NCBI GenBank assembly: GCA_025458905.1
Contig: JALORN010000027.1
Location: 1 to 43,358, forward strand
Direction of reading: 5' to 3'
Source: Steroidobacteraceae bacterium
GTDB lineage: Bacteria > Pseudomonadota > Gammaproteobacteria > Steroidobacterales > Steroidobacteraceae
Length of the DNA: 43,358 nucleotides
Below the pieces are notes generated by a model, which searched no databases, was not told the DNA's origin, and saw only the letters and a program-made list of their open reading frames with translations. Position numbers and translations under genes: made by a program. Shown here piece after piece: positions 29,965 through 38,666 of this stretch (position 1 is its first letter; the number at the start of each line of letters is the position of its first letter).

Positions 29965-30824
29965 CGACGGCGGTCATTGCAGCCCGCGGGCTCTCCAAGA
30001 CCTATCCGGGCGGGCGCCGCGCGCTCGACGGGGTGGACCTGACCGTCGAGCCGGGCTGCATCGTCGGCCTGATCGGCCCGAACGGTGCCGGCAAGACCAC
30101 GGCGCTGAAGGCGATCCTCGGGCTCACGCCGTACGAGGGCGAGCTGCGCGTGCTCGGCCACGACCCGCAGCGGGACCGCGACGCGCTGATGCGCGAGGTC
30201 TGCTTCATCGCCGACGTCGCCGTGCTGCCCAAGTGGCTGCGCGTCGTCAACGCGCTCGACTTCGTGCAGGGCGTGCACCCGCGCTTCGACCGCGCGCGGG
30301 CCGAGGACTTCCTGAAGAAGACCGACATCCCGATGCGCGGCCGGGTGCGCGAGCTCTCCCGCGGCATGGTCACGCAGCTGCACCTCGCGCTGATCCTCGC
30401 GATCGATGCGCGCCTGCTGGTGCTCGACGAGCCGACGCTCGGCCTCGACCTGCTGTACCGCCGGGCGTTCTACGACACCCTGCTCAACGACTACTTCGAC
30501 AAGGACCGGACGATCGTCATCACGACCCACCAGGTCGAGGAGGTCGAGAACCTGCTGACCGACGTGGTCTTCATCAACCACGGGCGAGTGGTGCTCGACT
30601 CGCCGGTCGAGGCGCTGGCGGAGCGCTTCGTGCAGCTCGTCGCCTCGCCGGACCGCGCCGCGCAGGCGCGCGCGCTGCAGCCGTTCCACGAGCGCGAGGT
30701 GTTCGGCCGCGTCGCGCTCACCTTCGAGGGCCGCCCGGCGCGCGAGCTCGCGGCCTACGGCGAGACGCGCACGCCGTCGATCGCAGACCTGTTCGTCGCC
30801 AAGATGCAGGGGACCTCGGCATGA
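29961..30824 (+). CDS. ABC transporter ATP-binding protein
   Basis: 287 residues. Walker A GPNGAGKTTALKAILG, signature LSRGMVTQLHLAL (LSRGM in place of LSGGQ), Walker B LLVLDEPTLGLDLLYRR, and the switch His in TIVITTHQVEEVE. This variant signature is common in YtrB-like exporters regulated by YtrA. The last 70 residues form a C-terminal extension (DRAAQARALQPFHEREV). It energises the permease encoded next, with a four-base overlap. Confidence 0.92.
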   Translation: MTTAVIAARGLSKTYPGGRRALDGVDLTVEPGCIVGLIGPNGAGKTTALKAILGLTPYEGELRVLGHDPQRDRDALMREVCFIADVAVLPKWLRVVNALDFVQGVHPRFDRARAEDFLKKTDIPMRGRVRELSRGMVTQLHLALILAIDARLLVLDEPTLGLDLLYRRAFYDTLLNDYFDKDRTIVITTHQVEEVENLLTDVVFINHGRVVLDSPVEALAERFVQLVASPDRAAQARALQPFHEREVFGRVALTFEGRPARELAAYGETRTPSIADLFVAKMQGTSA

Positions 30825-31744
30825 ACCCCACGACCACGTTCGTCACGCTGCTGCGCCGCGAGTTCTGGGAGCACCGCGCGCTCTGGGCCGCACCGCTCGG
30901 CGTGGCGCTGCTCATCGTCGTGCTGACGCTGCTGAGCGGTGGCCTCGCCGGCAGCCCGGTGCAGATCCAGGTGAACGGCCGCGAGGCCGACTTCATCCTG
31001 CGGATGTCAGGTCCCGACCAGCAGAAGTTCTTCGGCGTGGTCGTTGCCGGGCTGATGGTGCCGCAGTTGCTGGTGTCGATGATCGTGCTGTTCACCTACC
31101 TGCTCGACTCGCTGTACGGCGAGCGCAAGGACCGCAGCATCCTCTTCTGGAAGTCGCTGCCGGTCTCGGACGCGATGACCGTCGCCTCGAAGGCCACGAT
31201 GGCCCTACTGGTGGTGCCGCTGCTGGTCTACGTGGTGTCGGTGGTCGTCAGCCTGCTGATCTTCGTGGTGCTGAACTTCAAGTTCGGCGGCACGCCCTTC
31301 GCGCCGCTGGTGGCCTGGCACACCGGCGACTGGCTGGTGCTGCAGGGCGTGCTGCTGCTGAACGTGCTGGTGGCGGCGCTGTGGTACTCGCCCGTGGTGG
31401 CCGCGCTGCTGGTGGTCTCGGCGGCCGCGCGCCGCGCGACCGTGCTCTGGGCGGTGCTGCCGCCGCTCGGCCTCGCCCTGCTCGAGCGCAGCATGCTCGG
31501 CACGCGGCACGTCGCCGACTTCCTCGGCTACCGCCTGACCGGCTTCTTCGACGCGATGGGCGTCGGGTTCGGCCGCGAGCCCGGCGCGGACGTCGAGGCG
31601 CAGGCGCGGCACGTCGCGATGCTCTACGACCGCATCAACGCCGCGCCGCTGCTGGCGAACGTCGACCTGTGGCTCGGGGTCGCGGCGGCGGTCGCGCTGC
31701 TCGCGGTCGCCGTGCGGTTGCGCCGCTGGCGCGACGACACCTGA
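30821..31744 (+). CDS. ABC exporter permease
   Basis: 307 residues, six hydrophobic helices in ABC-2 style: [19 protein letters not shown], a large extracytoplasmic loop, then [20 protein letters not shown] followed by [13 protein letters not shown] (a typical ABC-2 motif), two further pairs, and [16 protein letters not shown] at the end. Start ATG 30821 overlaps the ATPase stop. Substrate unknown; YtrA-controlled exporters often respond to cell-wall-active compounds. Confidence 0.85.
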   Translation: MNPTTTFVTLLRREFWEHRALWAAPLGVALLIVVLTLLSGGLAGSPVQIQVNGREADFILRMSGPDQQKFFGVVVAGLMVPQLLVSMIVLFTYLLDSLYGERKDRSILFWKSLPVSDAMTVASKATMALLVVPLLVYVVSVVVSLLIFVVLNFKFGGTPFAPLVAWHTGDWLVLQGVLLLNVLVAALWYSPVVAALLVVSAAARRATVLWAVLPPLGLALLERSMLGTRHVADFLGYRLTGFFDAMGVGFGREPGADVEAQARHVAMLYDRINAAPLLANVDLWLGVAAAVALLAVAVRLRRWRDDT

Positions 31745-31820
31745 GCGCGGAATCTCCCGGCGGGCCGGCGCCCGGGGCCGGCCGCGGGGCGCCGGACGTC
31801 GGTCGACGCAGCGCCCCAAA

Positions 31821-31845
31821 AAGTATATATTCCACGTATATACTT
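31821..31845. promoter_or_regulatory. operator-like palindrome of the second vapBC operon
   Basis: AAGTATATA-TTCCACG-TATATACTT, a perfect 9-bp inverted repeat immediately before GGAGC and ATG 31851. It contains the same AGTATA/TATACT halves as the site at 7601-7620 with a longer centre. Confidence 0.75.
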
Positions 31846-31850
31846 GGAGC

Positions 31851-32087
31851 ATGCCCTTGAAGACCGCGAAGCTGTTCCGCAACGGGGAGAGCCAGGCCGT
31901 ACGCCTGCCTAAGGAGTTCCGCTTCGAGGGCACCGAAGTGCTGATCAAGCGGGTCGGCGACGCCGTGGTCCTCCTGCCGAAGGCGAGGTCTTGGGCGACT
32001 CTCGTCGCGAGCCTCGCCAAGTTCTCCCCGGACTTCCCCGCCGATCGTTCCCAGCCGGCGAGCCAGTCGCGGGAACGAATCGATTGA
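31851..32087 (+). CDS. vapB: VapB antitoxin, AbrB/MazE-like
   Basis: 78 residues. [20 protein letters not shown] and [19 protein letters not shown] form a swapped-hairpin AbrB-type DNA-binding domain; the C-terminal 30 residues are the toxin-binding tail ([11 protein letters not shown]). GGAG is only one base from ATG, which is tight. It overlaps the toxin start by four bases. This fold differs from the ribbon-helix-helix antitoxin of the vapBC pair at 6943-7580. Confidence 0.9.
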   Translation: MPLKTAKLFRNGESQAVRLPKEFRFEGTEVLIKRVGDAVVLLPKARSWATLVASLAKFSPDFPADRSQPASQSRERID

Positions 32088-32488
32088 AGTGGATGCTGGA
32101 TACCGACACCTGCATCGCGTTGATCGAGCGCCGCGATGCAGGGGTGCTGCGACGCCTGCAGGCCAAGTCCGTGGGTCAGGTCGGGATCTCCTCCGTGACC
32201 CTGGCGGAACTCGCCCATGGCGTAGCCCGCAGCAGCCGTCCCCGTGAGAACGCGGCGGCACTGCAGGAGTTCCTCCTGCCGCTCGACGCCGCCAGCTTCG
32301 ACGACGCCGCGGCGCTGGCCTACGGGGAGCTGCGCGCCGATCTCGAACGCCGCGGTTACCCCATCGGCCCGATGGACACGATGATCGCCGCGCACGCGCT
32401 GGCGCTCGGTTGCAGCCTCGTGACGCACAACGTGCGCGAGTTCGAGCGGGTCCAGGGCTTGCGCGTCGAAGACTGGGTCGCGCGCTAG
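32084..32488 (+). CDS. vapC: PIN-domain toxin VapC
   Basis: 134 residues starting at TTG 32084, which gives the family N-terminus (M)[12 protein letters not shown] and overlaps the antitoxin stop as TTGA. The next Met, at 32093, would shorten the first strand. Catalytic residues: Asp6, Glu42 in [10 protein letters not shown], Asp98 in [21 protein letters not shown] with Asn116 and Glu119. Length and ending (VEDWVAR) are normal. It belongs to the VapC group known for cleaving initiator tRNA; target not shown here. Confidence 0.92.
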   Translation: MKWMLDTDTCIALIERRDAGVLRRLQAKSVGQVGISSVTLAELAHGVARSSRPRENAAALQEFLLPLDAASFDDAAALAYGELRADLERRGYPIGPMDTMIAAHALALGCSLVTHNVREFERVQGLRVEDWVAR

Positions 32489-32521
32489 GCGGGCCGCCGG
32501 ACGCCCGCGCCGTCGAGCGCT

Positions 32522-33724
32522 TCAGCCCGCGCGGGCGCCCGCGACGATGCTGGCGGCCATGCGGCGCGCGGTCGCGCGCGCCGCGTCGACGGACCCGCCG
32601 CGCGCGAGCGCCACGCCCATGCGGCGCCTGCCGCGCACCTCGGGCTTGCCGAAGAGGCGCAGCGCGGTGTCGGGCTCGCCGAGCGCGGCCTCGACGCCCT
32701 CGAAGCGCAGGTTCGCGCTGTCGCCGGAGACGAGGATCGCCGCGGACGCGGATGGGCCGTGCTGGCGGACGTTCGGGATCGGCAGGCCGAGGATCGCGCG
32801 CACGTGCAGCGCGAACTGCGACAGGTCCTGCGAGATCATGGTCACCATGCCGGTGTCGTGCGGCCGTGGCGACACTTCGCTGAACCAGACCTGGTCGCCC
32901 TTGACGAACAGCTCGACGCCGAAGATGCCGCGGCCGCCGAGCTCGGCGGTGACCGCCGCGGCGATGCGCCGCGACTCGGCGAGTGCCCGCTCGCTCATCG
33001 GGTGGGGCTGCCAGGACTCGACGTAGTCGCCGTCGACCTGCAGGTGCCCGATGGGTTCGCAGAACGCGGTGCCGCCGGCGTGGCGGATCGTCAGCTGGGT
33101 GATCTCGTAGTCGAACTCGACGAAGCCCTCGACGATCACGGTGCGCGGGGCGCTGCTGGCCCCGGCCCGGCCCCCGGTCTGCGCGTACTCCCACGCGGGC
33201 TGCACGTCGGCGGGCCGTCGCACGACGCTCTGGCCCTTGCCCGAGGAGGACATCACGGGCTTCACGACGCAGGGCATGCCGAGGGCGGCGACGGCGACGC
33301 GGTACTCCTCGAGGCTGCTCGCGAAGCGGTACGGCGAGGTGGCGAGGCCCAGCTGCTCGGCCGCGAGGCGCCGGATGCCTTCGCGATCCATCGTGAGCCG
33401 CGCGGCGCGCGCGGTCGGGATCACGGTGAAGCCTTCCTGCTCGAGCTCGAGCAGCTCGGCGGTGGCGATCGCCTCGATCTCGGGCACGACGAAGTGCGGG
33501 CGCTCGCGCTCGATCACGGCGCGCAGCGCGGCCCGGTCGAGCATGTCGATCACGTGGGCGCGGTGCGCGACCTGCATCGCCGGGGCATCGGGATAGCGGT
33601 CGACGCCGATGACCTCGAGGCCGAGCCGCTGGGCCTCGATCACGACCTCCTTGCCGAGCTCGCCGCAGCCGAGCAGCAGCAGGCGCGTCGCCGAGGGGGA
33701 CAGGGGTGTTCCGATGGTCGTCAT
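32522..33724 (-). CDS. purT: formate-dependent phosphoribosylglycinamide formyltransferase (PurT)
   Basis: Third step of purine synthesis using formate and ATP. 400 residues with the ATP-grasp fold: [20 protein letters not shown] near the N-terminus, [36 protein letters not shown] (ATP-binding), [15 protein letters not shown], and [18 protein letters not shown]. Start 33724; the frame runs open to 34087 through the divergent CDGSH gene. A perfect palindrome in the gap to that gene may control one or both. Confidence 0.95.
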   Translation of the reverse strand: MTTIGTPLSPSATRLLLLGCGELGKEVVIEAQRLGLEVIGVDRYPDAPAMQVAHRAHVIDMLDRAALRAVIERERPHFVVPEIEAIATAELLELEQEGFTVIPTARAARLTMDREGIRRLAAEQLGLATSPYRFASSLEEYRVAVAALGMPCVVKPVMSSSGKGQSVVRRPADVQPAWEYAQTGGRAGASSAPRTVIVEGFVEFDYEITQLTIRHAGGTAFCEPIGHLQVDGDYVESWQPHPMSERALAESRRIAAAVTAELGGRGIFGVELFVKGDQVWFSEVSPRPHDTGMVTMISQDLSQFALHVRAILGLPIPNVRQHGPSASAAILVSGDSANLRFEGVEAALGEPDTALRLFGKPEVRGRRRMGVALARGGSVDAARATARRMAASIVAGARAG

Positions 33725-33736
33725 CGCGGCTCCCAC

Positions 33737-33758
33737 GTTAGACTGCGCACAGTCTAAC
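33737..33758. promoter_or_regulatory. perfect 9-bp inverted repeat between purT and the CDGSH gene
   Basis: GTTAGACTG-CGCA-CAGTCTAAC lies 12 bases upstream of purT and 29 bases upstream of the CDGSH start. It is the only long palindrome between these divergent genes. It does not match the PurR consensus. A TetR- or MarR-type regulator is conceivable. Confidence 0.6.
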
Positions 33759-33787
33759 CTCCCACCCTGGCCCCCCACGGAGCGTTC

Positions 33788-34030
33788 ATGTCGAGTCCCG
33801 TCGTCGCCGCGAAGGCGCCCATCCCCGTCGAAGTCGAAGCCGGCAAGTCCTACTGGTGGTGCACCTGCGGGCAGTCCGCCAAGCAGCCCTTCTGCGACGG
33901 CTCCCACAAGGGATCGGGGTTCGCGCCTCTGAAGTACGACGCGGCGAGCACCGGCAAGGTGTGGTTCTGCGCCTGCAAGGCCACCGGCAATTCCCCGCTG
34001 TGCGACGGGTCGCACAAGAAGCTCCCCTGA
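33788..34030 (+). CDS. CDGSH iron-sulfur domain protein
   Basis: 80 residues with two CDGSH motifs, [16 protein letters not shown] and [16 protein letters not shown], each offering three Cys and one His for a 2Fe-2S cluster. This is the small double-CDGSH form found in bacteria; its physiological role is unclear, with redox or cluster transfer suggested in relatives. It begins the Mla-type operon: the mlaE frame starts within its stop codon. Co-expression with a lipid transporter is not an obvious match. Confidence 0.92.
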   Translation: MSSPVVAAKAPIPVEVEAGKSYWWCTCGQSAKQPFCDGSHKGSGFAPLKYDAASTGKVWFCACKATGNSPLCDGSHKKLP

Positions 34031-35217
34031 CCGACCCTGCCGCCGGGGCCGGCGACCGCGCCCGCGCGGGCGCGGCCACCAGCGCACCGGCGGGCCTGCG
34101 CACCGAGACCCGCGGCTCCGCGCTGCACCTCGAGCTCTCGGGCGAGTGGCGTGCGGCGGCGGTCGCGCGGCTCGGCCGCGAGCTCGACGCGCTGCCGCTC
34201 GGCGGCGTCGCCGCGCTGGTCGTGCACACCGCCGGCGCCGGCACGATCGACCTCGCCGGGGGCTGGCTGCTGCACCGCCTCGAGGCGCGCGCGCGCGCCG
34301 CCGGCGCGACGCTCGACTGGGTGGACGGGCGCCCGGAGCCGGTGCGGCTGGTCGAGTCGCACCTGGGCGCGGAGGGCGAGCCCGAGGCGGTCGCCGAGGC
34401 GGCGCGTGCCGCGGCGCCGAAGCCGATGCCGGTGGCGGCGCTCGGCCGCGAGGTCGTCGCGCGCGCCTTCGAGATGCGCCGCGGCCTCGAGTTCATCGGC
34501 GAGACCAACGAGCGCCTGCTGGCGGCGGTCCTGCAGCCGCGGCTGTGGCGGCCGATCTCGATCGCGCGGCACGTCTACGACACCGGCATCACGGCGATCC
34601 CGATCGTCTCGCTGATCGCGTTCCTGATCAGCGTGATCATCGCCTACATGGGCGCGCAGCAGCTGCTGAAGTTCGGCGCCGACATCTTCGTGGTCGACCT
34701 CGTGACCGTCGGCGTGCTGCGCGAGATGGGGGTGCTGCTGACGGCGATCATCGTCGCCGGGCGCTCCGGCAGCGCGTTCGCCGCCGAGATCGGCGCGATG
34801 CGGCTCAACGAGGAGATCGACGCGCTGAAGGCCGTGGGCGTGAACCCGCTCGACGTGCTGGTGATCCCGCGGACGGTCGGCCTGGTCATCTCGCTGCCGC
34901 TGCTGACGGTGATCGCCGACGCGGTCGGCCTCGCCGGCGGCGCGCTGCTCTGCAAGGCGCTGCTCGACATGCCGCTGGTGCAGTACCTGCAGCGCATGGA
35001 CGAGGCGATCGCCCCGACCACGTTCTGGGTCGGCCTCATCAAGGCGCCGGTGTTCGCGATGCTGATCGCGGCTTCTGGGGTCTACCGCGGCATGCAGGTG
35101 CGCGGCTCCTCGCGGGAGCTCGGCCGCCTGACCACGGTGGCGGTGGTGCAGTCGATCTTCCTGGTGATCCTCGCCGACGCGCTGTTCGCGGTGCTCTTCA
35201 TGGAGCTCGACGTCTGA
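34027..35217 (+). CDS. mlaE: MlaE-family lipid ABC transporter permease with N-terminal STAS domain
   Basis: Inner-membrane permease of the Mla phospholipid transport system. The N-terminal 110 residues form a STAS-like domain ([38 protein letters not shown]), the rest is Mla[62 protein letters not shown]. No ATG, GTG or TTG lies between the CDGSH stop and the STAS domain. The best start is CTG 34027, overlapping the stop as CTGA; the only canonical start in that frame before the STAS domain is a GTG inside the CDGSH gene near 33958. The STAS domain may do the job of MlaB within the same chain. Confidence 0.85.
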   Translation: MTDPAAGAGDRARAGAATSAPAGLRTETRGSALHLELSGEWRAAAVARLGRELDALPLGGVAALVVHTAGAGTIDLAGGWLLHRLEARARAAGATLDWVDGRPEPVRLVESHLGAEGEPEAVAEAARAAAPKPMPVAALGREVVARAFEMRRGLEFIGETNERLLAAVLQPRLWRPISIARHVYDTGITAIPIVSLIAFLISVIIAYMGAQQLLKFGADIFVVDLVTVGVLREMGVLLTAIIVAGRSGSAFAAEIGAMRLNEEIDALKAVGVNPLDVLVIPRTVGLVISLPLLTVIADAVGLAGGALLCKALLDMPLVQYLQRMDEAIAPTTFWVGLIKAPVFAMLIAASGVYRGMQVRGSSRELGRLTTVAVVQSIFLVILADALFAVLFMELDV

Positions 35218-36119
35218 TGGGCCCGGCCGCGAACCAGGCCGTCGACGCGACGGCCGCCGCGCCGGGCGGCGTGCCGGCGATCGAGGTGCGCGGCGTCGTC
35301 AACCGCTTCGGCACGCAGCTGGTGCACGACGCGCTCGACATGACGGTCGAGGCGGGCGAGGTGTTCGGCATCGTCGGCGGCTCGGGCTCGGGCAAGTCGG
35401 TGCTGCTGCGCACGATCCTCGGGCTGCAGCGCCCGCAGGCGGGCTCGGTGCGGGTGTTCGGGCGCGACCTGACGCGCCTCGGCGACCGCGAGCTGCGCGA
35501 GGTCAAGGCCGGCTACGGCGTCACCTTCCAGGCCGGGGCGCTGTTCACCTCGCTGACGGTGCTGCAGAACGTGCAGCTGCCGATGATCGAGCACCTGTCG
35601 CTCGAGCGCGAGGCGCTCGACGGGCTGGCGATGCTCAAGGTGCGTCTTGTCGGCCTGCCGGCCGAGGCGGCCTTCAAGTTCCCCTCGCAGCTCTCGGGCG
35701 GCATGATCAAGCGCGCGGCGCTGGCGCGCGCGCTGGCGCTCGACCCGCAGCTGCTGTTCCTCGACGAGCCGACGGCGGGCCTCGACCCGATCAGTGCCGC
35801 GGAGTTCGACGAGCTGCTGGTCGGCCTGCAGCGCGAGCTCGCGCTGACGGTCGTCATGATCACGCACGATCTGGACACGATTTTCCGAACCTGCAATCGT
35901 GTCGGTGTCATCGTCGACCGCAAGATGATCAGCGACGACCTGCAGGGCATCGTGTCGAACCCCCATCCCTGGATCCAGCAGTACTTCCACGGTGATCGTG
36001 CTGCCCGCTTCGGGCAGGCCGGCGGCGGGGCGACCGCGCACCGGGGCGAGGCCACGGGCGCAGCTCGCCCGGTTCCGGTCCCGGCTGCGACCCCGACGGG
36101 GGACGACCGTGGAGCGTGA
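35217..36119 (+). CDS. mlaF: MlaF-type ABC transporter ATP-binding protein
   Basis: 300 residues. Walker A GGSGSGKSVLLRTILG, signature SQLSGGMIKRAALARALALD, Walker B LLFLDEPTAGLDPISAAEFD, switch His in VVMITHDLDTIF. GVTFQAGALFTSLTVLQNV is characteristic of MlaF. The extra C-terminal 35 residues (after YFHGDRAARF) are low-complexity and overlap the next gene by eleven bases. It powers lipid movement with the MlaE permease; the start shares one base with the mlaE stop. Confidence 0.93.
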   Translation: MGPAANQAVDATAAAPGGVPAIEVRGVVNRFGTQLVHDALDMTVEAGEVFGIVGGSGSGKSVLLRTILGLQRPQAGSVRVFGRDLTRLGDRELREVKAGYGVTFQAGALFTSLTVLQNVQLPMIEHLSLEREALDGLAMLKVRLVGLPAEAAFKFPSQLSGGMIKRAALARALALDPQLLFLDEPTAGLDPISAAEFDELLVGLQRELALTVVMITHDLDTIFRTCNRVGVIVDRKMISDDLQGIVSNPHPWIQQYFHGDRAARFGQAGGGATAHRGEATGAARPVPVPAATPTGDDRGA

Positions 36120-37044
36120 GGCGAAGTACGCGGCGGTCGGCGCCTTCGTGATCCTGGTGATCGCGATGGCGGTGCTGTTCGTCTACTGGTATGCGGACAG
36201 CCGCGACGCACGCTCCTACACGCGCTACGAGGTCTACTTCGACGGCTCGGTCAGCGGCCTGACGGTGGGCAGCACGGTGCGCTACCTCGGCGTCGACGTC
36301 GGGCGCGTGGTGACCATGCGCATCGACCCGCGGGCCGCGACCCGCGTGCAGGTGATCGTCGACATCGACTCGAGCGCGCCGGTCTCGAAGGAGACGGTCG
36401 CGGAGCTCTCGCTGCAGGGCGTCACCGGCCTGCTGTACATCGACCTGCTCGGCCGCGCGGGCCCGAAGAAGCTCGCGCCGCCGGTGCCGAGCGAGCGCTT
36501 CCCGGTGATCCGCTCGGTGCGCTCGAACTTCGACTCCTTCCTCGCGACCCTGCCCGATGCCGTCGGTGCCGCGAACGACGTCGCGCATCGCCTCTCGATG
36601 GTGCTGTCGGACGAGAACATCCGCGCGGTCTCCGAGATGACCGCCAACCTGCAGACCGCGAGCCGCGCGCTGCCGGGCACCCTGTTCGAGGTCAGCCGGC
36701 TGGTGCGCGACCTGCGCACCATGGCCGAGGACCTGGTCTCGGTCGCGGCGACGCTGCGCGCCACCGCGGGCGAGACCGGGCCGCAGGTCACCGCCACCCT
36801 GCAGCGCGTGCGCGGCATCGCCGAGAACCTCGAGCGCACCAGCGCGCGGCTGGATCGCGCGGTCGAGGAGAACAGCGGCGACCTGCGCAGCTTCACCCGC
36901 GACGGCCTGCCCGAGCTCGAGCGGCTGCTGCGCGACAGTCGCGACGCGGCCGTGGAGGTGCAGGACCTGGCGCGCTCGCTGCGCGAGGATCCGTCGCAAC
37001 TCATCTACCAGCCGCCGCGCCGCGGCACGGAGATCCCCCGATGA
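36109..37044 (+). CDS. mlaD: MlaD-type MCE-domain lipid-binding protein
   Basis: 311 residues, anchored by one N-terminal helix (YAAVGAFVILVIAMAVLFVY). It contains one MCE domain (YEVYFDGSVSGLTVGSTVRY, DVGRVVTMRIDP, SLQGVTGLLYIDLLG) that forms hexameric rings carrying lipids through the periplasm. The rest is helical (DEIRAV-like repeats from 160 on) and longer than in E. coli MlaD, as in MCE proteins with a C-terminal extension. GTG 36109 is the start; it overlaps mlaF. Confidence 0.92.
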   Translation: MEREAKYAAVGAFVILVIAMAVLFVYWYADSRDARSYTRYEVYFDGSVSGLTVGSTVRYLGVDVGRVVTMRIDPRAATRVQVIVDIDSSAPVSKETVAELSLQGVTGLLYIDLLGRAGPKKLAPPVPSERFPVIRSVRSNFDSFLATLPDAVGAANDVAHRLSMVLSDENIRAVSEMTANLQTASRALPGTLFEVSRLVRDLRTMAEDLVSVAATLRATAGETGPQVTATLQRVRGIAENLERTSARLDRAVEENSGDLRSFTRDGLPELERLLRDSRDAAVEVQDLARSLREDPSQLIYQPPRRGTEIPR

Positions 37045-37697
37045 AGGCCCCGCCGTCCGTGGTCGTCGCCGGCGTGCTGCTCGCGCTCGGGCTGGCCGGG
37101 TGCTCGGGGCTGCGCAGCTCCGTACCCGAGACCGTGAGCTACGTGCTGCGCGCGCCCGGCGGCGCCGCACCGGGGCAGCCGGCGGTCGCGCCGGGAGGGC
37201 CGCTCGCCGCGCGCTCGCTGAAGGTCGTGCGGGTGGTCGCGCAGCCCGGATACGACGGCGACCGCATCCTGCTGCTCGGCGCCGATCGCAGCCTCGGCCA
37301 CTACGCCTCGAGCCGCTGGGTCGAGCCGCTGCCCGCGGTGATCGGCACGCTCGCGGTCGAGACGCTGCGCAACGCGGCGGCGCTGCGCACGGTGCTGGAC
37401 GAGTCGGCGCCGTTCGGCTCCGACTTCACGCTGCGGCTGACGATCCGCCGCTTCGACGCCGAGTACCCGGCGGCGGGTGCGCCACCGCGGGTGACCGTCA
37501 GCTTCGCCTGTACCGTGGCGCGCGCCGACCGGACGATCCTCGCCAACTTCGTGGTCGAGTCGCGTGCCGATGCGCCGGCCGACCGGATGGGCGCGGTGGT
37601 CGCCGCCTTCGAGCAGGCGACCCAGCAGGCGCTGGACGAGACCGTGCGGCGCACCCTGGCGACCCTGCAGGCCCCCGACGCCCTGCCGGGCGCCTGA
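37041..37697 (+). CDS. ABC-type transport auxiliary lipoprotein (PqiC-like)
   Basis: 218 residues with a lipoprotein signal: hydrophobic stretch to GLAGC, lipid on the Cys at about residue 21. The mature part has the DUF330/PqiC pattern: LKVVRVVAQPGYDGDRILL, LGHYASSRWVEPLPAVIG, FTLRLTIRRFDAEYP, and a late helix ending in ALDETVRRTLATLQ. It probably sits at the outer membrane and receives or guides the MCE protein. It overlaps mlaD by four bases (ATGA). A 10-bp hairpin follows. Confidence 0.88.
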   Translation: MKAPPSVVVAGVLLALGLAGCSGLRSSVPETVSYVLRAPGGAAPGQPAVAPGGPLAARSLKVVRVVAQPGYDGDRILLLGADRSLGHYASSRWVEPLPAVIGTLAVETLRNAAALRTVLDESAPFGSDFTLRLTIRRFDAEYPAAGAPPRVTVSFACTVARADRTILANFVVESRADAPADRMGAVVAAFEQATQQALDETVRRTLATLQAPDALPGA

Positions 37698-37710
37698 CCT
37701 GACCTGACCC

Positions 37711-37736
37711 GCGCCGCCGCGCACCTGCGGCGGCGC
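37711..37736 (+). terminator. hairpin after the Mla operon
   Basis: GCGCCGCCGC-GCACCT-GCGGCGGCGC is a perfect 10-bp stem with a six-base loop, 13 bases after the lipoprotein stop. No T-run, but position and strength suggest an operon end. Confidence 0.6.
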
Positions 37737-37860
37737 CGGCTGCTCCCTCCTGCTGCGACGGTCGGCCACGGCTGACCGCGGCTGGGCCCACGGCCCTACA
37801 GCCCCGCCCCGGGCTGCACGCCAAGAATGCGCCCCACGTCAGGCATGGATGGAGAAACCC

Positions 37861-38076
37861 ATGATCGCGTTCCTGCCAGTCTGGATCCTCGGCGTGCCGC
37901 TCGTGCTGGCACTGGTCGACCTGATGGCCACGCGCTCGGGGGCGCGCGACGTCGAGTACGACACCGTGCCGACCGCGCGCCACACCGGCCTGCGCGGTGA
38001 GCTGCGCCGCGGCGAGGAGTCGTCCGCGGTCACCGGCCAGGGTTATCGCGAGAACTCACCGGCGAACGTGTCGTGA
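37861..38076 (+). CDS. small membrane protein, unknown function
   Basis: 71 residues with GGAG six bases before ATG 37861. N-terminal hydrophobic helix (AFLPVWILGVPLVLALVDL), then a charged tail (RGELRRGEESSAVTGQGYR). No family recognised. It overlaps the start of the next small frame by four bases and precedes the GlsB-like gene in the same direction. ATG 37849 is an alternative start. Confidence 0.6.
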   Translation: MIAFLPVWILGVPLVLALVDLMATRSGARDVEYDTVPTARHTGLRGELRRGEESSAVTGQGYRENSPANVS

Positions 38077-38282
38077 CCGAAGCGAACACGCCGGCATTGC
38101 CCAGCGACCCTCCCGCGCAGCCGACGATCGTCGATCCACCGCCCGAGCCCGTCCAGGCGGGACGGCCGGCCGTCGAGGCGGCGCTTCCCACCGGCACGCG
38201 CCCGGGCGGGCGAGGGGAGTCGCGGGTGGACGAGGTGGACGGAGCGCAGACGACTGTAGCAACGAAGGAGAGAGAACAATGA
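38073..38282 (+). CDS. possible small Pro-rich protein
   Basis: 69 codons from GTG 38073, overlapping the preceding stop (GTGA) and the following start (ATGA). The predicted peptide is Pro/Glu/Ala-rich, without helix-forming or hydrophobic parts, and its 3' end carries the ribosome site (AAGGAGAGAG) of the GlsB-like gene. Tight coupling on both sides favours a gene; composition and lack of any family argue against it. Confidence 0.3.
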   Translation: MTEANTPALPSDPPAQPTIVDPPPEPVQAGRPAVEAALPTGTRPGGRGESRVDEVDGAQTTVATKEREQ

Positions 38283-38545
38283 ACTTCATCATCTGGCTGA
38301 TCGTGGGCGGCATCGTCGGTTGGGTGGCCTCCCTGATCATGCGACGCGACGCGCAGCAGGGGATCATCCTGAACGTGATCGTGGGCATCGTCGGGGCCTT
38401 CCTCGGCGGACTTCTGATCAGCCCGCTGGTGGGCGTGCAGACGATCAACGAGGGCATCAGTGTCCCGAGCATCCTGGTGTCGCTCGGTGGCGCGGTGATC
38501 CTGCTGGCGATCGTCAACGCGTTCACGCGCGGTCGCGCCCGCTGA
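38279..38545 (+). CDS. GlsB/YeaQ/YmgE family stress-response membrane protein
   Basis: 88 residues, three membrane segments: NFIIWLIVGGIVGWVASLIM, then IILNVIVGIVGAFLGGLLI and SILVSLGGAVILLAIVNAF. Good match to the transglycosylase-associated family. A strong ribosome site (AAGGAGAGAGAACA) precedes ATG 38279. Role: linked to general stress and persistence in relatives, mechanism unknown. A diverged paralogue is at 4066. Confidence 0.9.
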   Translation: MNFIIWLIVGGIVGWVASLIMRRDAQQGIILNVIVGIVGAFLGGLLISPLVGVQTINEGISVPSILVSLGGAVILLAIVNAFTRGRAR

Positions 38546-38597
38546 GAAGCGTGGCTGACGCCGGCCCGCGCGGCTGACGTCAGCCGTCGAGTGTCGT

Positions 38598-38628
38598 GCC
38601 GCGGCGGCGCCTCGCGCGTCGCCGCGGC
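38598..38628. terminator. hairpin between convergent genes
   Basis: GCCGCGGCG at 38598-38606 pairs perfectly with CGCCGCGGC at 38620-38628, between the GlsB-like stop and the convergent phospholipase D-like stop at 38667. A separate perfect palindrome GGCTGACGTCAGCC lies just upstream. Confidence 0.4.
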
Positions 38629-38666
38629 CGCGCACGCGGGCAGGCGGATCCTGCGGGAGGCCCGCA

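Noticed and set aside
31757..31790. GC-rich inverted repeat after the ABC permease
   Set aside because: GGCCGG/CCGGCC with a loose centre could be a terminator, but similar matches arise often at this GC content.
38558..38590. GGCTGACGTCAGCC palindrome downstream of the GlsB-like gene
   Set aside because: Perfect, but between convergent genes with no promoter to regulate. Kept only as part of the likely terminator region.
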